64,000 bases of DNA from an uncultured Chloroflexota bacterium (GTDB lineage: Bacteria > Chloroflexota > Dehalococcoidia > Lucifugimonadales > GCA-002694895). The stretch covers positions 1 through 64,000 of the forward strand of contig CAJWSY010000001.1 in NCBI GenBank assembly GCA_913045935.1, read 5' to 3'. The translations under genes and the position numbers were made by a program. Shown here one piece after another: positions 28,792 to 39,584 of this stretch. The notes beneath the pieces are model-generated. The model had not been told where the DNA came from, did no database searches, and was given only the letters and a program-made list of their open reading frames with translations. The first letter of the stretch is position 1. Each line of letters opens with the position of its first letter.

Positions 28792-28861
28792 AATAAAAGG
28801 AGGTGATGGAATTATGATGTCCATATGCTTAATATTATAAATTTCAAATATTTAGCAAATA

Positions 28862-30211
28862 TCAAGATTTCATAAATTCATGAAACTCATTACCCATTCT
28901 TTTTTCTTGTAAATTTATATACTGATCTTTAGTGTAATTAGGAATGTGAGTATTCATAATTTCTTTTAATCTATTTTCTTCTGGCCATAATAAATCAATA
29001 ACAGTCATTGCCATAGATTTAGCAGGGTTAATCACAGATTTATAATAATCATCAATATAATAATCATTACCATGCCCGACTCCTATTGCACCACCACTCC
29101 TTGGATGAATGATTGGCATTATTTGACTAAGGTCACCCATGTCAGTAGATCCTCCGGATTGATCATCAGGATGAACTTTTACATTACCCTCCCCGACTAC
29201 TTGATACGCATTTTTAGCGTAAATATCATTAATATCCTTATTTTGTAACATAGGTAAATTTCCCGCAATAGATCTGATTCTTACATTTGCACCCATTGCC
29301 ATCGCACCCGCTTTTAATGACCTGTCGATTTTTTCATTAACTTCGTTTACTATATCTATTGTTCGACCTCTAATTCTCCATTCTAATTTAACTATTGAAG
29401 GTATAGAATTAGTTGCAGTACCACCTTCTGTTAATATTCCATGAACTCTAATTTTATCCTCATCTTTAAATGATTCTCGCTGTAAATCCATAGCCATCAT
29501 TGCTATATTTGCAGCTTTGAGAGCATTTACTCCTGCATAAGGAGCGCCTGCTGCATGAGAAGCTCTACCATGAAATTCAACATATTTCACCACATGCCCT
29601 AAAGACGTACCTCCTACAGATAAATCTTTATCTTCTGGATTTGTAGTAGCATGGCTTAACATTGCTGAATCAATATTGTCAAAAGAACCTATTCTAATTA
29701 ATTCTTGTTTGCCTGACATAAATCCCAATTTACCTTCGTCTATTAAATTTATTCTAAATTCATTCTCAATAGTTTCTTCAGCAGGAACTGCAAACAATAC
29801 TACATTCCCATTTAAATATTGACTCGCTCCACTATTAATAAGACCCAATCCTACACCAACCATTGATCCGAGTTGGCAATTGTGGCCACATGCATGAACT
29901 GCGCTTGTTTTTAAATCTGCCAAAGGGTGATCTTTAACTATTAATCCATCTAATTCACCTATAACTGCAATAGTTGGGCCATCAGATCTTCCTTTTATTG
30001 GTTCAGATTTAACTCCTGTAATAGCGTGACCATCTGTGTATCCTAAATTCAAGCTTTTAAATATTTCTTTTACTTTGGTAGATGTTTTAAGCTCCCTGTA
30101 ACCTGTTTCGGCATTTTCTGCTATATCTTTTGAAAAATTTATTAATTTATCTTTATTATTATCAATTTCTTCAGATACTTTCTTTTTTAATTCTTCTTTA
30201 GAAATATTCAT
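28862..30211 (-). CDS. M20 family amidohydrolase (AbgB/p-aminobenzoyl-glutamate hydrolase-like)
   Basis: ACGHNCQLGSMVGVGLGL, HGRASHAAGAPYAGVNALKA, GGSTDMGDLSQIMP. Confidence 0.85.
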   Translation of the reverse strand: MNISKEELKKKVSEEIDNNKDKLINFSKDIAENAETGYRELKTSTKVKEIFKSLNLGYTDGHAITGVKSEPIKGRSDGPTIAVIGELDGLIVKDHPLADLKTSAVHACGHNCQLGSMVGVGLGLINSGASQYLNGNVVLFAVPAEETIENEFRINLIDEGKLGFMSGKQELIRIGSFDNIDSAMLSHATTNPEDKDLSVGGTSLGHVVKYVEFHGRASHAAGAPYAGVNALKAANIAMMAMDLQRESFKDEDKIRVHGILTEGGTATNSIPSIVKLEWRIRGRTIDIVNEVNEKIDRSLKAGAMAMGANVRIRSIAGNLPMLQNKDINDIYAKNAYQVVGEGNVKVHPDDQSGGSTDMGDLSQIMPIIHPRSGGAIGVGHGNDYYIDDYYKSVINPAKSMAMTVIDLLWPEENRLKEIMNTHIPNYTKDQYINLQEKRMGNEFHEFMKS

Positions 30212-30269
30212 ACGACCCCTCTTTTGTTATTATTGTATTATTAATTTTAATAATACAAAAATTCTCGAT

Positions 30270-30347
30270 ATGTTTAAATCATTCATGCTAATTGGGGTTC
30301 CAGTTATTGTATTAGCAGTTTTATATGCCGCTTCAGTAGGTTTTTAA
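30270..30347 (+). CDS. Possible 25-aa single-TM miniprotein
   Basis: ATG...TAA encodes MFKSFMLIGVPVIVLAVLYAASVGF*; no clear SD. Confidence 0.25.
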   Translation: MFKSFMLIGVPVIVLAVLYAASVGF

Positions 30348-30352
30348 TATAA

Positions 30353-30745
30353 TCACTTTGAAGTCTTAACTCTTAATATAAATAAAGTACCTATAATTAA
30401 TAACAATAAAACAACAATTTTTACCAACAACAATGTCGCTGGTATCCAAATTGTTATAGAAAGCAAACCAAATACCCACATTATAAAAATAGATATTAAT
30501 TTAGCTTTTAAGGGCATTCCTTTTCCAGACAAATAATTTTTAATATATATTCCTAGTAATCTGTTATTGATTAACCACATATATAGTTTTTCTGAGCTTC
30601 TAATATAAAAATATGAAGCAATTATCAAAAAAATTGTTGTCGGCCAACCTGGTACAAATATTCCAATGACACCCAATCCCACAGAAATACTGCCAAATAA
30701 AATCCATAATATTCTAATTGATTTGTGCTTATTTAATTTTGACAT
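30353..30745 (-). CDS. DUF454/YbaN-like inner membrane protein
   Basis: GVIGIFVPGWPTTIFLIIASYFYIRSSEKLYMWLINNRLLG. Confidence 0.85.
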   Translation of the reverse strand: MSKLNKHKSIRILWILFGSISVGLGVIGIFVPGWPTTIFLIIASYFYIRSSEKLYMWLINNRLLGIYIKNYLSGKGMPLKAKLISIFIMWVFGLLSITIWIPATLLLVKIVVLLLLIIGTLFILRVKTSK

Positions 30746-30760
30746 ATTAAATTTTAAAAA

Positions 30761-31222
30761 TCATAGATCCAAAAATTTAATAATTTGTTCTGCATGTCCA
30801 TTTGGGTCTACAGGATTCCAAATTTTAGAAATATATCCATCCTCATCAATAACAAATGTAATTCGATATATTCTTTCAACTTCCACCCCATCCACATCTG
30901 CCTTATATGACACATCATAATTTTTACACATAATTCGTTCTATATCAGAAAGAAGAGGAAATGGTAAATTGAATTTTTTTGTAAATGCTTGATGGGATTG
31001 TTCATCATCAGCACTAATACCATATATTGAAATATTATTATCATTAAATACAGAATAATTATCTCTGATTTCACACGCTTCAATAGTACACCCAGGAGTG
31101 TCATCTTTTGGATAGAAATACAAAACTAATTTCCCTCCCTTAAAATCATTTAATTCTACTAGATTCCCATTTGTATCTTTCAATTTGAAATCGGGAGCTT
31201 TGTCGCCTTCTTTTAATTTCAT
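30761..31222 (-). CDS. bcp: Thioredoxin-dependent peroxiredoxin (Bcp type)
   Basis: GDKAPDFKLKDTNG, LYFYPKDDTPGCTIEACEIRDN. Confidence 0.93.
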   Translation of the reverse strand: MKLKEGDKAPDFKLKDTNGNLVELNDFKGGKLVLYFYPKDDTPGCTIEACEIRDNYSVFNDNNISIYGISADDEQSHQAFTKKFNLPFPLLSDIERIMCKNYDVSYKADVDGVEVERIYRITFVIDEDGYISKIWNPVDPNGHAEQIIKFLDL

Positions 31223-31226
31223 TTCC

Positions 31227-32009
31227 TCACCTAAGTCTTTGTTTCAATTTTCTATTTATATATAAAAACAATACTATTATAAAAATGATTAAAATTAAAA
31301 CATATATAACTGACTTATTAATTTTTATGATTCCAATAAAATTATTTGTATTTTCCAGGCTAGTTGGGGGATCAGTCAAACTAGTTTTAATATCATCAGA
31401 ATCCTTGGTATCAGAATGAAAGTCACGTACTTTATTTCTTGTTCCAGCAAAATTAGCTAAATCTGAAATCCCAAAATCCTCAATAATTCCTGTGGCGAAC
31501 CATAGTTTATAATCAGTTATATATTCCGATGTAACTCTAACAAAATAAGTTCCTTCATTTTCTATTAAAAATCTATCTTTAACATATACCCATGAATAAG
31601 TATTGGTAAATGGTTCGTGAAATTCTGACAATCCCCATTTATTATCGCTTGTATAAGATAAAACTTCGGTAAAATCATTTTCATCTTGGTAATACAAATA
31701 TAAATTGGGATATTTACTTTGATAATCGTCAAATTTAGGAGCTCCTAAATCTAGAATTAAATTATGCCCTTTGACTAAAGATAATTCAAACCAAAATTCT
31801 TTTTTTTCTTCTGACAATATAAAATAGAAAACCTGTGAAATATTTGGCTGATTGATATATAAAGCTTGTTCTTTAGAATTTGATTCAGGTGGGAAAAATG
31901 GTTTATGTGCCTCGATCTTTTGAACATCAATAATAAAAATTAAAATAATCACAAAAATTAAATTTTTATAATTTATTTGAAATTTATTTATATTTAGCAT
32001 TTGTAACAT
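31227..32009 (-). CDS. Hypothetical secreted/membrane-anchored protein (signal peptide plus C-terminal TM)
   Basis: Hydrophobic N-terminus, AHKPFFPPES mature start, C-terminal VIYVLILIIFIIVLFLYI-RKLKQR anchor. Confidence 0.6.
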   Translation of the reverse strand: MLQMLNINKFQINYKNLIFVIILIFIIDVQKIEAHKPFFPPESNSKEQALYINQPNISQVFYFILSEEKKEFWFELSLVKGHNLILDLGAPKFDDYQSKYPNLYLYYQDENDFTEVLSYTSDNKWGLSEFHEPFTNTYSWVYVKDRFLIENEGTYFVRVTSEYITDYKLWFATGIIEDFGISDLANFAGTRNKVRDFHSDTKDSDDIKTSLTDPPTSLENTNNFIGIIKINKSVIYVLILIIFIIVLFLYINRKLKQRLR

Positions 32010-32056
32010 ATGTTGATTAAAAGGATCTTTTGTGAAAGAATTAATTTTTAAACTTA

Positions 32057-34435
32057 TTGGTAAATATTATAATTAATTTAATAACAAATTTCTCTAGCTC
32101 TAGAGTTGGTAAGTGGATTGTTCTGTCTTCATGGATATTAATAGCAGGATTAATAATCCCTTTTGCACCCCAACTTACAGAAAGTGTAAATCAGACAGAT
32201 TTTCTACCGGAAAGTGCAGAATCAACTAAAGCTGCTAGACTAGTAGAAGAAAGATACAGCACAGGATCTATAGAAGCTCCGAGTATAATTGTTGCTCAAA
32301 CTAAAAATAAAGCTGAATTCACATCTTCAGAAATACAAAAATTATCAGAGTTAGAAAATAAAATTAAATCTGACTCTTCTCTAAATCTTAAAAATATAGT
32401 TTCTGTATTTAGTTTGCCTCAAGCTAGAAGTGAATTTGTTTCTCCTTCTGAAAATACTATGACAATGATAGTTAACTTGAACATTCCTCCGTTTGCTGAT
32501 GAATATCCCGGTGAATTAAAAAAATTGCGAAAATTAATAAGTGACGAATTAGATAAAGAAAATAATTTAGAAGTACTCGTTGGAGGTCCAGGAGGCTTAC
32601 TAGCTGATTTGATAGAAGTATTTAGCTCAATAGACGGATTGTTGCTAATTGTAACTGTAGTACTTGTTCTTGTTCTGCTTTTATTAATATACAAATCACC
32701 AGTTACTGCCTTGCTCCCTTTAATTTCTGTAGGGTTGGTTTTTCAAGTAGCACAAGGAGTAATTGCTTGGATAGATCAAGGAACAGGCGATTTTTTACGT
32801 ATAAATGGACAATCAACTGGAATAATGACTGTTGTTTTGTTTGGGTCTGGAACAGATTATTGCCTTTTTATTTCCTCAAGATTCAGAGAAGAATTAACTA
32901 AAACAAAAGACAAACACGAAGCTATGAAAAAAACTATGAAAGGAGTCGGAGGAGCTGTTGCTTCTGCTGCTCTAACAATAATAATAGCTTCATCTATTTT
33001 GCTTTTATGTATATTGAAATCTTATCAATCACTTGGTCCTGTTATTGGGATAGCAGTATTATTGATGCTTATCGCAGCTCTAACTCTTGTGCCTTCACTT
33101 ATGTGCATAATGGGTAAATTTACATTTTTCCCAGTGGATTACTCATGGAGGTCAAAATTAATAGCTTCAATTCTTTTCCCATTCTATGCGGTTATTGGAT
33201 TATTCGAATTAGCATATTATTTTGTTATTGGTAAAAATAAAAAATCAACAAAACCATCTGAGACAATCTATTCAAGAGTTGCAAAATGGGTAATAACAAA
33301 GCCTGTAACTACTCTTCTGATTACCTCTTCAATATTGATCCTTATGTTTACAGGGCTAATTGGAGCGAAGCCAACTTATGATCAATTAGCAAGTCTTCCA
33401 AACAATGCTGATTCTGTTAAAAGTTTTGAATTATTAAGATCCGGTTTTAATCCAGGTGAATTAGCTCCTGTAGAAATTTATGTTGATTTCGAATCTGAAA
33501 ATGCTGCCATTGAAAATTCAAATCTTAAAAAAATAGACACCCTTTCTAAGATATTAATTAATGCTCCTGGAGTGAATAGAATATCAAGTCAAACAAGACC
33601 ATTTGGTATAAATTCACCAATTGGAGGAGCAGATCAAATAGGACAGTATCTAAAATCTCAAGATCCTCAACATTTACCAATTTTAGCTAAAGTAGCTAAC
33701 TATTCATCTCCTGATAATTCTATATCAAAATTAGAACTTGTACTCAACGAGAACCCATATAATGAAAAAGGAATGGACCTCATACCGCAAATAAGAAACT
33801 ATATCTCTACAAAAGCGAATGAAACAGGGATTGATTTATCAAAACTGTACGTTGGTGGAGAAACAGCTGTGCAATACGACACAAGAGAGGCAGTTAATAG
33901 AGATCAATTAGTCGTCCTTCCAATAATTTTATTGGCAATAGGTTTAGTATTATTGGTTCTATTAAGATCAGTTGTAGCTCCTATATACCTTTGCGCAACA
34001 ATAATATTTACTTATTTTTCAACAATAGGAATATCTCTTCTCGCTTTCAATTATATATTTGACCAACCTGCCTATACCGCTGGATTACCATTTTTCTTAT
34101 TTGTATTTTTAAATGCATTAGGGGTTGATTATAATATTTACTTAATGAGTAGAATCAGAGAAGAAGCCAAAAGACACGAATTATCCGAAGCAACACGAAT
34201 TGCTGTTTCTCAAACAGGTGGAGTCATTACTTCTGCAGGAATAATATTAGCAGGGACTTTTTCTGCCCTTATGGTACTACCATTAACTGATTTATTCCAA
34301 CTCGGGTTTGCTGTTGCAATTGGCGTAATTATTGATACTTTTATAACAAGAACTTTATTAGTCCCGGCTATTGTAAAATTATTGGGTCAAAAGAATTGGT
34401 GGCCTAACAAAATAATTCCAAGCAAAGCAAAATAA
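32057..34435 (+). CDS. MMPL/RND-superfamily transporter
   Basis: 792 aa, repeated TM blocks, FGSGTDYCLFISSRFREEL and ALGVDYNIYLMSRIREE GxxxDY motifs. Confidence 0.92.
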   Translation: MVNIIINLITNFSSSRVGKWIVLSSWILIAGLIIPFAPQLTESVNQTDFLPESAESTKAARLVEERYSTGSIEAPSIIVAQTKNKAEFTSSEIQKLSELENKIKSDSSLNLKNIVSVFSLPQARSEFVSPSENTMTMIVNLNIPPFADEYPGELKKLRKLISDELDKENNLEVLVGGPGGLLADLIEVFSSIDGLLLIVTVVLVLVLLLLIYKSPVTALLPLISVGLVFQVAQGVIAWIDQGTGDFLRINGQSTGIMTVVLFGSGTDYCLFISSRFREELTKTKDKHEAMKKTMKGVGGAVASAALTIIIASSILLLCILKSYQSLGPVIGIAVLLMLIAALTLVPSLMCIMGKFTFFPVDYSWRSKLIASILFPFYAVIGLFELAYYFVIGKNKKSTKPSETIYSRVAKWVITKPVTTLLITSSILILMFTGLIGAKPTYDQLASLPNNADSVKSFELLRSGFNPGELAPVEIYVDFESENAAIENSNLKKIDTLSKILINAPGVNRISSQTRPFGINSPIGGADQIGQYLKSQDPQHLPILAKVANYSSPDNSISKLELVLNENPYNEKGMDLIPQIRNYISTKANETGIDLSKLYVGGETAVQYDTREAVNRDQLVVLPIILLAIGLVLLVLLRSVVAPIYLCATIIFTYFSTIGISLLAFNYIFDQPAYTAGLPFFLFVFLNALGVDYNIYLMSRIREEAKRHELSEATRIAVSQTGGVITSAGIILAGTFSALMVLPLTDLFQLGFAVAIGVIIDTFITRTLLVPAIVKLLGQKNWWPNKIIPSKAK

Positions 34436-34438
34436 ACA

Positions 34439-35293
34439 TTACTTTTTTTTATATGTAATCATAATTATTCCTGAAATAATAATTATTCCTGAAACCAATT
34501 GATAAATTTCTAATATCTCATTTAAAATTATGACACCAAATATTGAGCCTGTTACCGGTACTAATAACCCAAAAGGTGTTACTTTCACAGAATTATATTT
34601 ATTTAACAAATATTGCCACAGAGAAAATCCTAACAATGTAGATATACAAGCAGTATATAAAATTGATAATAAAACACTAATATGAATATCAGTAATGACA
34701 ATTGATTTAATTTGATCGAACTCTAAATAAAAAGAAATAAAAAATAAGAAAATTGCTGCAACCGGAGATATCCATATTAAAAAAGATACCATATTTATAT
34801 TTCCTAAATTTTTTAGTTGGACATTTGCAATTCCCCATGAAATTGCAGCAAACAATATTATAATAATTGACTCAAATTTGAAATCTCCGTCGTTGAAAAC
34901 AAATAAAAGTAAAACACCTAAAGCACCAATAATTAATCCGATTATTTCTTTTATTTTAATACTTTCATTCATAAATAAAGAAGAAATTATTACTGAAAAA
35001 AAAGATTGCGTTTGTAAGATAACCGCACTTAATCCAGCTGACAAGCCCAGACTCATTCCGTAATACAAAAGACTATATTGAAATACTCCTAATGACAAAG
35101 GTATGGAAATAAATTCAATTTTAGATATTTTGGGTTTTTTTACAAAAAATATCCACGGCAAAGATAATATTAAAAATCTTAAAGCTGCTGCAAATACTGG
35201 TGGGAGTGAATTAACAGTCACTTTAAGTGCTACAAAGTTAAATCCCCATAAAAAAACTATCAATACAGCTATAAGTATATGTTTTTGTTTCAA
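34439..35293 (-). CDS. EamA/DMT-superfamily transporter
   Basis: LWGFNFVALKVTVNSLPPVFAAALRFLI, ten-TM duplicated pattern, PVTGSIFGVIILNE. Confidence 0.9.
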   Translation of the reverse strand: MKQKHILIAVLIVFLWGFNFVALKVTVNSLPPVFAAALRFLILSLPWIFFVKKPKISKIEFISIPLSLGVFQYSLLYYGMSLGLSAGLSAVILQTQSFFSVIISSLFMNESIKIKEIIGLIIGALGVLLLFVFNDGDFKFESIIIILFAAISWGIANVQLKNLGNINMVSFLIWISPVAAIFLFFISFYLEFDQIKSIVITDIHISVLLSILYTACISTLLGFSLWQYLLNKYNSVKVTPFGLLVPVTGSIFGVIILNEILEIYQLVSGIIIISGIIMITYKKK

Positions 35294-35307
35294 CTATTTC
35301 TCTAGGT

Positions 35308-36174
35308 TTAATTTGTTATAATTTTGTAGGGCTTAGAATTATTTGTTAATCCTGGTTTGGAAGTTAATTTTGTAAAATTTCTTTTTTTGAATCTGTTGTA
35401 AGCATCAGAAGAACTTTTTCTGTTTTTACAAATATAATTACAAAATATTTTCCGTTCACTTGTAGTGCTAAACAAATCATTACAATTTTTACATAATCTA
35501 TAATTTATTTTATTTGTAATCGAACTAACAAAATTATTCCATAAAAAGTTAATCAATTGGGGATGTTTATTAACTCTGTTTATAGTATTTAAATTTATAT
35601 CAAACTCAAATTTAATCCCAGGAAGAGCTTTGTCATAGTGATTCAAAATATCATTAACATACAAACTTAATGTTTTTTTTAATAAAAAATCATTATCAAA
35701 ATCAGATAACAATTCAGCGATATGATAAGGTTTAAAATTCAAAGTTGGAGTTATTAAATGTATAGATTTAGTTTCTACAAAATGATTAAACATTTTTAAC
35801 AATTTGTTTTTTGTTTGATCAGATGGAGAATTCAAAAAATTACAACTCATCAAAACTGTCCACATAATTTTCAATTCAGTTAATACATTTTCAGAAGTAA
35901 AATTATGATTAAATAAAATAAAGTTATTTTCTATATATAATTTTAAATTTTCTGAAAAATTTCTGTCAGAAACTACCGAATAATTATCAAAATACGAAAA
36001 ATTAATTAGATTGAGATAATCGGTTATTTCGGGATTATTTTGATTTATAAAAGCTTCAAAGCTAATACTTGGATTTACTAAGTACAATGATTCTAAAATA
36101 TTAAATTTGTCTTCTAGATATCTATATGACTGTCCATCTTCAAAATTATTTAAATTATCATTAATGTTTAACAT
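35308..36174 (-). CDS. CGNR-like zinc-finger protein
   Basis: C-terminal LCKNCNDLFSTTSERKIFCNYICKNRKSSSDAYNRFKKR. Confidence 0.65.
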   Translation of the reverse strand: MLNINDNLNNFEDGQSYRYLEDKFNILESLYLVNPSISFEAFINQNNPEITDYLNLINFSYFDNYSVVSDRNFSENLKLYIENNFILFNHNFTSENVLTELKIMWTVLMSCNFLNSPSDQTKNKLLKMFNHFVETKSIHLITPTLNFKPYHIAELLSDFDNDFLLKKTLSLYVNDILNHYDKALPGIKFEFDINLNTINRVNKHPQLINFLWNNFVSSITNKINYRLCKNCNDLFSTTSERKIFCNYICKNRKSSSDAYNRFKKRNFTKLTSKPGLTNNSKPYKIITN

Positions 36175-36254
36175 TAGTTAGTCAAAAAAATCTAATAATT
36201 TAATTGAATATGATATATGTCTGAATTGCAATTAAAATCAAGTTATATGTTTGA

Positions 36255-38807
36255 TTATTTTTCTTTGAATTTTTCTTTGATTTCAGAAAGCTTAATTAAA
36301 GCATCTAAGGGTGTAATTTCATTAGTATCTATATTATTTATTAATTCTTTAACGTCATCATAATTATTGTCAGTTAAATTCAGCGGTAATTGTGCAGAGA
36401 TATTTTTAGATTCAAAGTTAGAATTTGATTCAAAGTTTGATAATAATAATTTTGATTTATGAATAACTTGTTGAGGCATCCCTGCTAATTCAGCAACGTA
36501 GATTCCGTAACTTCTCTCTGAAATACCTCTTTTTATATTGTGCAAAAATACAACTCTTTGGCCATCCTCTATAACGCTAACGTGATAATTTTTAATCCTA
36601 ATAAAATCTGATTCTAAAGTTGTCATTTCATGAAAATGTGTAGCAAACAATGTTCTTGATTTCATATTATGATCTTCATGAATAAATTCTGCGACTGACA
36701 TTGCAATTGCTAAACCATCATAAGTACTAGTACCTCTTCCAATTTCATCAAGAATTATTAAAGATCTTTTGGTAGCTTCCTTTAAAATCAAAGCTGTTTC
36801 TAACATTTCGGTCATAAAGGTTGATCTTCCTTCTGACAAATCATCTTCTAATCCCACTCGTGTAAATATTCGATCAACAATTCCAATTTCAGCAGATTTT
36901 GCAGGTATATAACACCCAATCTGAGCCATCAAAGTTAATATACCTACCTGTCTTATATATGTTGATTTACCTGACATGTTAGGACCTGTAAGTAAAATTA
37001 TCTGTTGACTTAAATCATCGATAATAACGTCGTTGGATACAAATTTCCCTGATTCAATTATCTCTTCAACCATAGGATGTCTAGATTTTTTAATATTCAA
37101 TTTTATAGAATTATCGATTTTGGGTTTAATATAGTTATTTTCAATTGCAATCGTGGCAAAATTTGATAATACGTCTAACTTAGATAAAATTTCTGATGAA
37201 TATAAAATCAATGATGATCGTGAAATAATAAAATCACAAACATCATTAAAAATCTTTCTTTCAAGTTCAGAAACTAAATCTATGGATATACTAATTTTAG
37301 TTTCCAATTCTTTTAATTCTTCAGTAAAAAAACGTTCAGCATTAACAAGAGTTTGTTTTCTTATAAAATATTCAGGAACATTTTCTATTTGTGATTTTGT
37401 AACTTCAAAATAATACCCAAATATTTTATTGAATCTAATTCTTAGATTTTTAATTTTTGTATTTTTTCTTTCTTTTGATTCTAGTTCTGAGAGTAAAGTT
37501 TTAGAATTATTTAATGCGTAAATATACTCATCTAATTCTTTGGAAACATTTTTTTTTATAAGAGTTCCATCACCTAATTTGCCGGAGTACTCCATATCAA
37601 AATTTCTTTCTACTAAATTTGGAATGTCTGTAATTTCAGGAAATAGTAACACAAGTTTTTTTATATTTTTATTTATTGATTTAGATGACAAGTAAGATAC
37701 ACTGTCATCTAAAATTTTAATACTATGAGCTAACGAAATAACATCAATCGGTTCAGGGTTAGAATTAGATATTTTAGATACTAATCTTTCAATATCAGAC
37801 AATTTACTAATTTTCATTCTATATTCTTTGGTTATAGTGTTATTAACATAAAACCATTCAACAATTTCTTGTCTGTTAGTGATTTTATTTAAATTTATTA
37901 ATGGTTGCCCAATATAATGTTTAAGTAGTCTTGCTCCCATAGGTGTTTGCGTACTATTTAAGGTGTTGAATAGAGAAAAAGAATTAGATTTAGAAGGAAA
38001 CAAACTAAGATTCTTTCTTGTTTGAGGGTCTATAAACATATAATCAGAGACTTGATAATATCTTGTGTTGCCAAAATTTATATTTGCTAACAACTTATTT
38101 TTGTTCAAATAATTTAACAAACCAATAAAAGATTTTGTGTCTACATCTTTTTCAAGAAACCATGTTTCGCTTACTATTTTATCTAGATTTTGAGCAATAC
38201 TTATTTCAAAATTAAAATCTACAAATTCTCGATTATCCAAAATCACAGTATGAAAATTTTCAAAGAGTTGATTGTCTGAAGAATTCAACAATATTTCAGC
38301 TGAATTAAGTCTTGCTAACTCAGATGATATTGACTCTTTATTCAATTTGGAAACTTTTAGTTCCCCTGTAGATACGTCTATATAGGATATACCAATTATC
38401 TCATCTGAAATATACAAACTTGTAAGATAATTATTACTTTGGGTGTCGAGTAAATGCTCTTCGTATACAGTCCCTGGACTTACAACTCTTACAACTTCTC
38501 TTTCGATTATACCCTTAGAATTGACATCATCACTTGTTTGTTCGCAAATCGCAACTTTAATATTATGTTTAATCAAAGTAGATAAATGTTGATTCAATGA
38601 ATGAAAGGGAAATCCTGCTAGGGGATGTTTTTGGTTTTTCCCAAATTCTTTTTTAGTAAGTGTGATTTGTAGAATATCAGCTAAAATATGAGCGTCATTA
38701 TCAAAAGCTTCATAAAAATCTCCCATTCTAAACAACAAAACTACATCAGTATAATCCTTTTTTATATTCATATACTGTTTCCAGGCAGGAGTCATATTGC
38801 TACTCAT
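36255..38807 (-). CDS. mutS: DNA mismatch repair protein MutS
   Basis: FRMGDFYEAF, LLTGPNMSGKSTYIRQVGI, DEIGRGTSTYDGLAIA. Confidence 0.97.
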   Translation of the reverse strand: MSSNMTPAWKQYMNIKKDYTDVVLLFRMGDFYEAFDNDAHILADILQITLTKKEFGKNQKHPLAGFPFHSLNQHLSTLIKHNIKVAICEQTSDDVNSKGIIEREVVRVVSPGTVYEEHLLDTQSNNYLTSLYISDEIIGISYIDVSTGELKVSKLNKESISSELARLNSAEILLNSSDNQLFENFHTVILDNREFVDFNFEISIAQNLDKIVSETWFLEKDVDTKSFIGLLNYLNKNKLLANINFGNTRYYQVSDYMFIDPQTRKNLSLFPSKSNSFSLFNTLNSTQTPMGARLLKHYIGQPLINLNKITNRQEIVEWFYVNNTITKEYRMKISKLSDIERLVSKISNSNPEPIDVISLAHSIKILDDSVSYLSSKSINKNIKKLVLLFPEITDIPNLVERNFDMEYSGKLGDGTLIKKNVSKELDEYIYALNNSKTLLSELESKERKNTKIKNLRIRFNKIFGYYFEVTKSQIENVPEYFIRKQTLVNAERFFTEELKELETKISISIDLVSELERKIFNDVCDFIISRSSLILYSSEILSKLDVLSNFATIAIENNYIKPKIDNSIKLNIKKSRHPMVEEIIESGKFVSNDVIIDDLSQQIILLTGPNMSGKSTYIRQVGILTLMAQIGCYIPAKSAEIGIVDRIFTRVGLEDDLSEGRSTFMTEMLETALILKEATKRSLIILDEIGRGTSTYDGLAIAMSVAEFIHEDHNMKSRTLFATHFHEMTTLESDFIRIKNYHVSVIEDGQRVVFLHNIKRGISERSYGIYVAELAGMPQQVIHKSKLLLSNFESNSNFESKNISAQLPLNLTDNNYDDVKELINNIDTNEITPLDALIKLSEIKEKFKEK

Positions 38808-39554
38808 TTATTTCCAAAAACGTTCCTCTATAACTTGAAATCCTTTCTTATCTTCTAAATTTCTTTGTATATCAATAATCATATCAGGATTGCCACATGC
38901 AAAAACAATTGTATTATCTGGTTTTAAATTATTATCTAAGACATATTTGTCGACTATCGTATTTACCCTGCCAACTGATCCTTTCCATGATTTGTTTCTA
39001 TATTCTTCTGGTCTACTAATAGTTGGCACATATTGAAGATTATCTTTATGTATACTTGACAATTCGTTTAACTCTTCCAAATACCCAAATTCGTCAACAT
39101 AGCTTGATCCTTGAAGAATATGAAATTTCATATCTGAATCATTATTGTCTAAATATGATCTGGCAAAACTAACATATGGAACCACGCCGGTTACTGTACT
39201 TATTAATAAATAATTATCAAGAGTTTTATCTTTTATTTGAAATATTCCTTTAGCTTTGGGTCTCATTGTAAAAACATCACCTTTTTTCATAGTCCAAATA
39301 ACAGGAGTAAGAATACCGCCTTCATCTTCTTCAACTAATTCTATAAATAACTCAATCAATTGCTCAGAAGGAGCAGATGCGATAGAATATGCTCTCTCAA
39401 TTCCATCAACACCTAGTGTACAATATTGACCTGGTTTAAAGTTGTATTCATCGGGTTTTTCAACCCAAACTTTAATCATCAAATCACTTAAATATTCTAT
39501 TTTGACTATTTCCGTTTCAAGTAATTTTTTTTTAGCAGGAAAATTAGTATTCAT
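38808..39554 (-). CDS. Ferredoxin/flavodoxin-NADP+ reductase-like (FNR family)
   Basis: FKPGQYCTLG, ERAYSIASAPSE, STVTGVVPYVSFAR, ACGNPDMI. Confidence 0.85.
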   Translation of the reverse strand: MNTNFPAKKKLLETEIVKIEYLSDLMIKVWVEKPDEYNFKPGQYCTLGVDGIERAYSIASAPSEQLIELFIELVEEDEGGILTPVIWTMKKGDVFTMRPKAKGIFQIKDKTLDNYLLISTVTGVVPYVSFARSYLDNNDSDMKFHILQGSSYVDEFGYLEELNELSSIHKDNLQYVPTISRPEEYRNKSWKGSVGRVNTIVDKYVLDNNLKPDNTIVFACGNPDMIIDIQRNLEDKKGFQVIEERFWK

Positions 39555-39584
39555 AATATTAAAAAAATAAATTATATTTACAGT

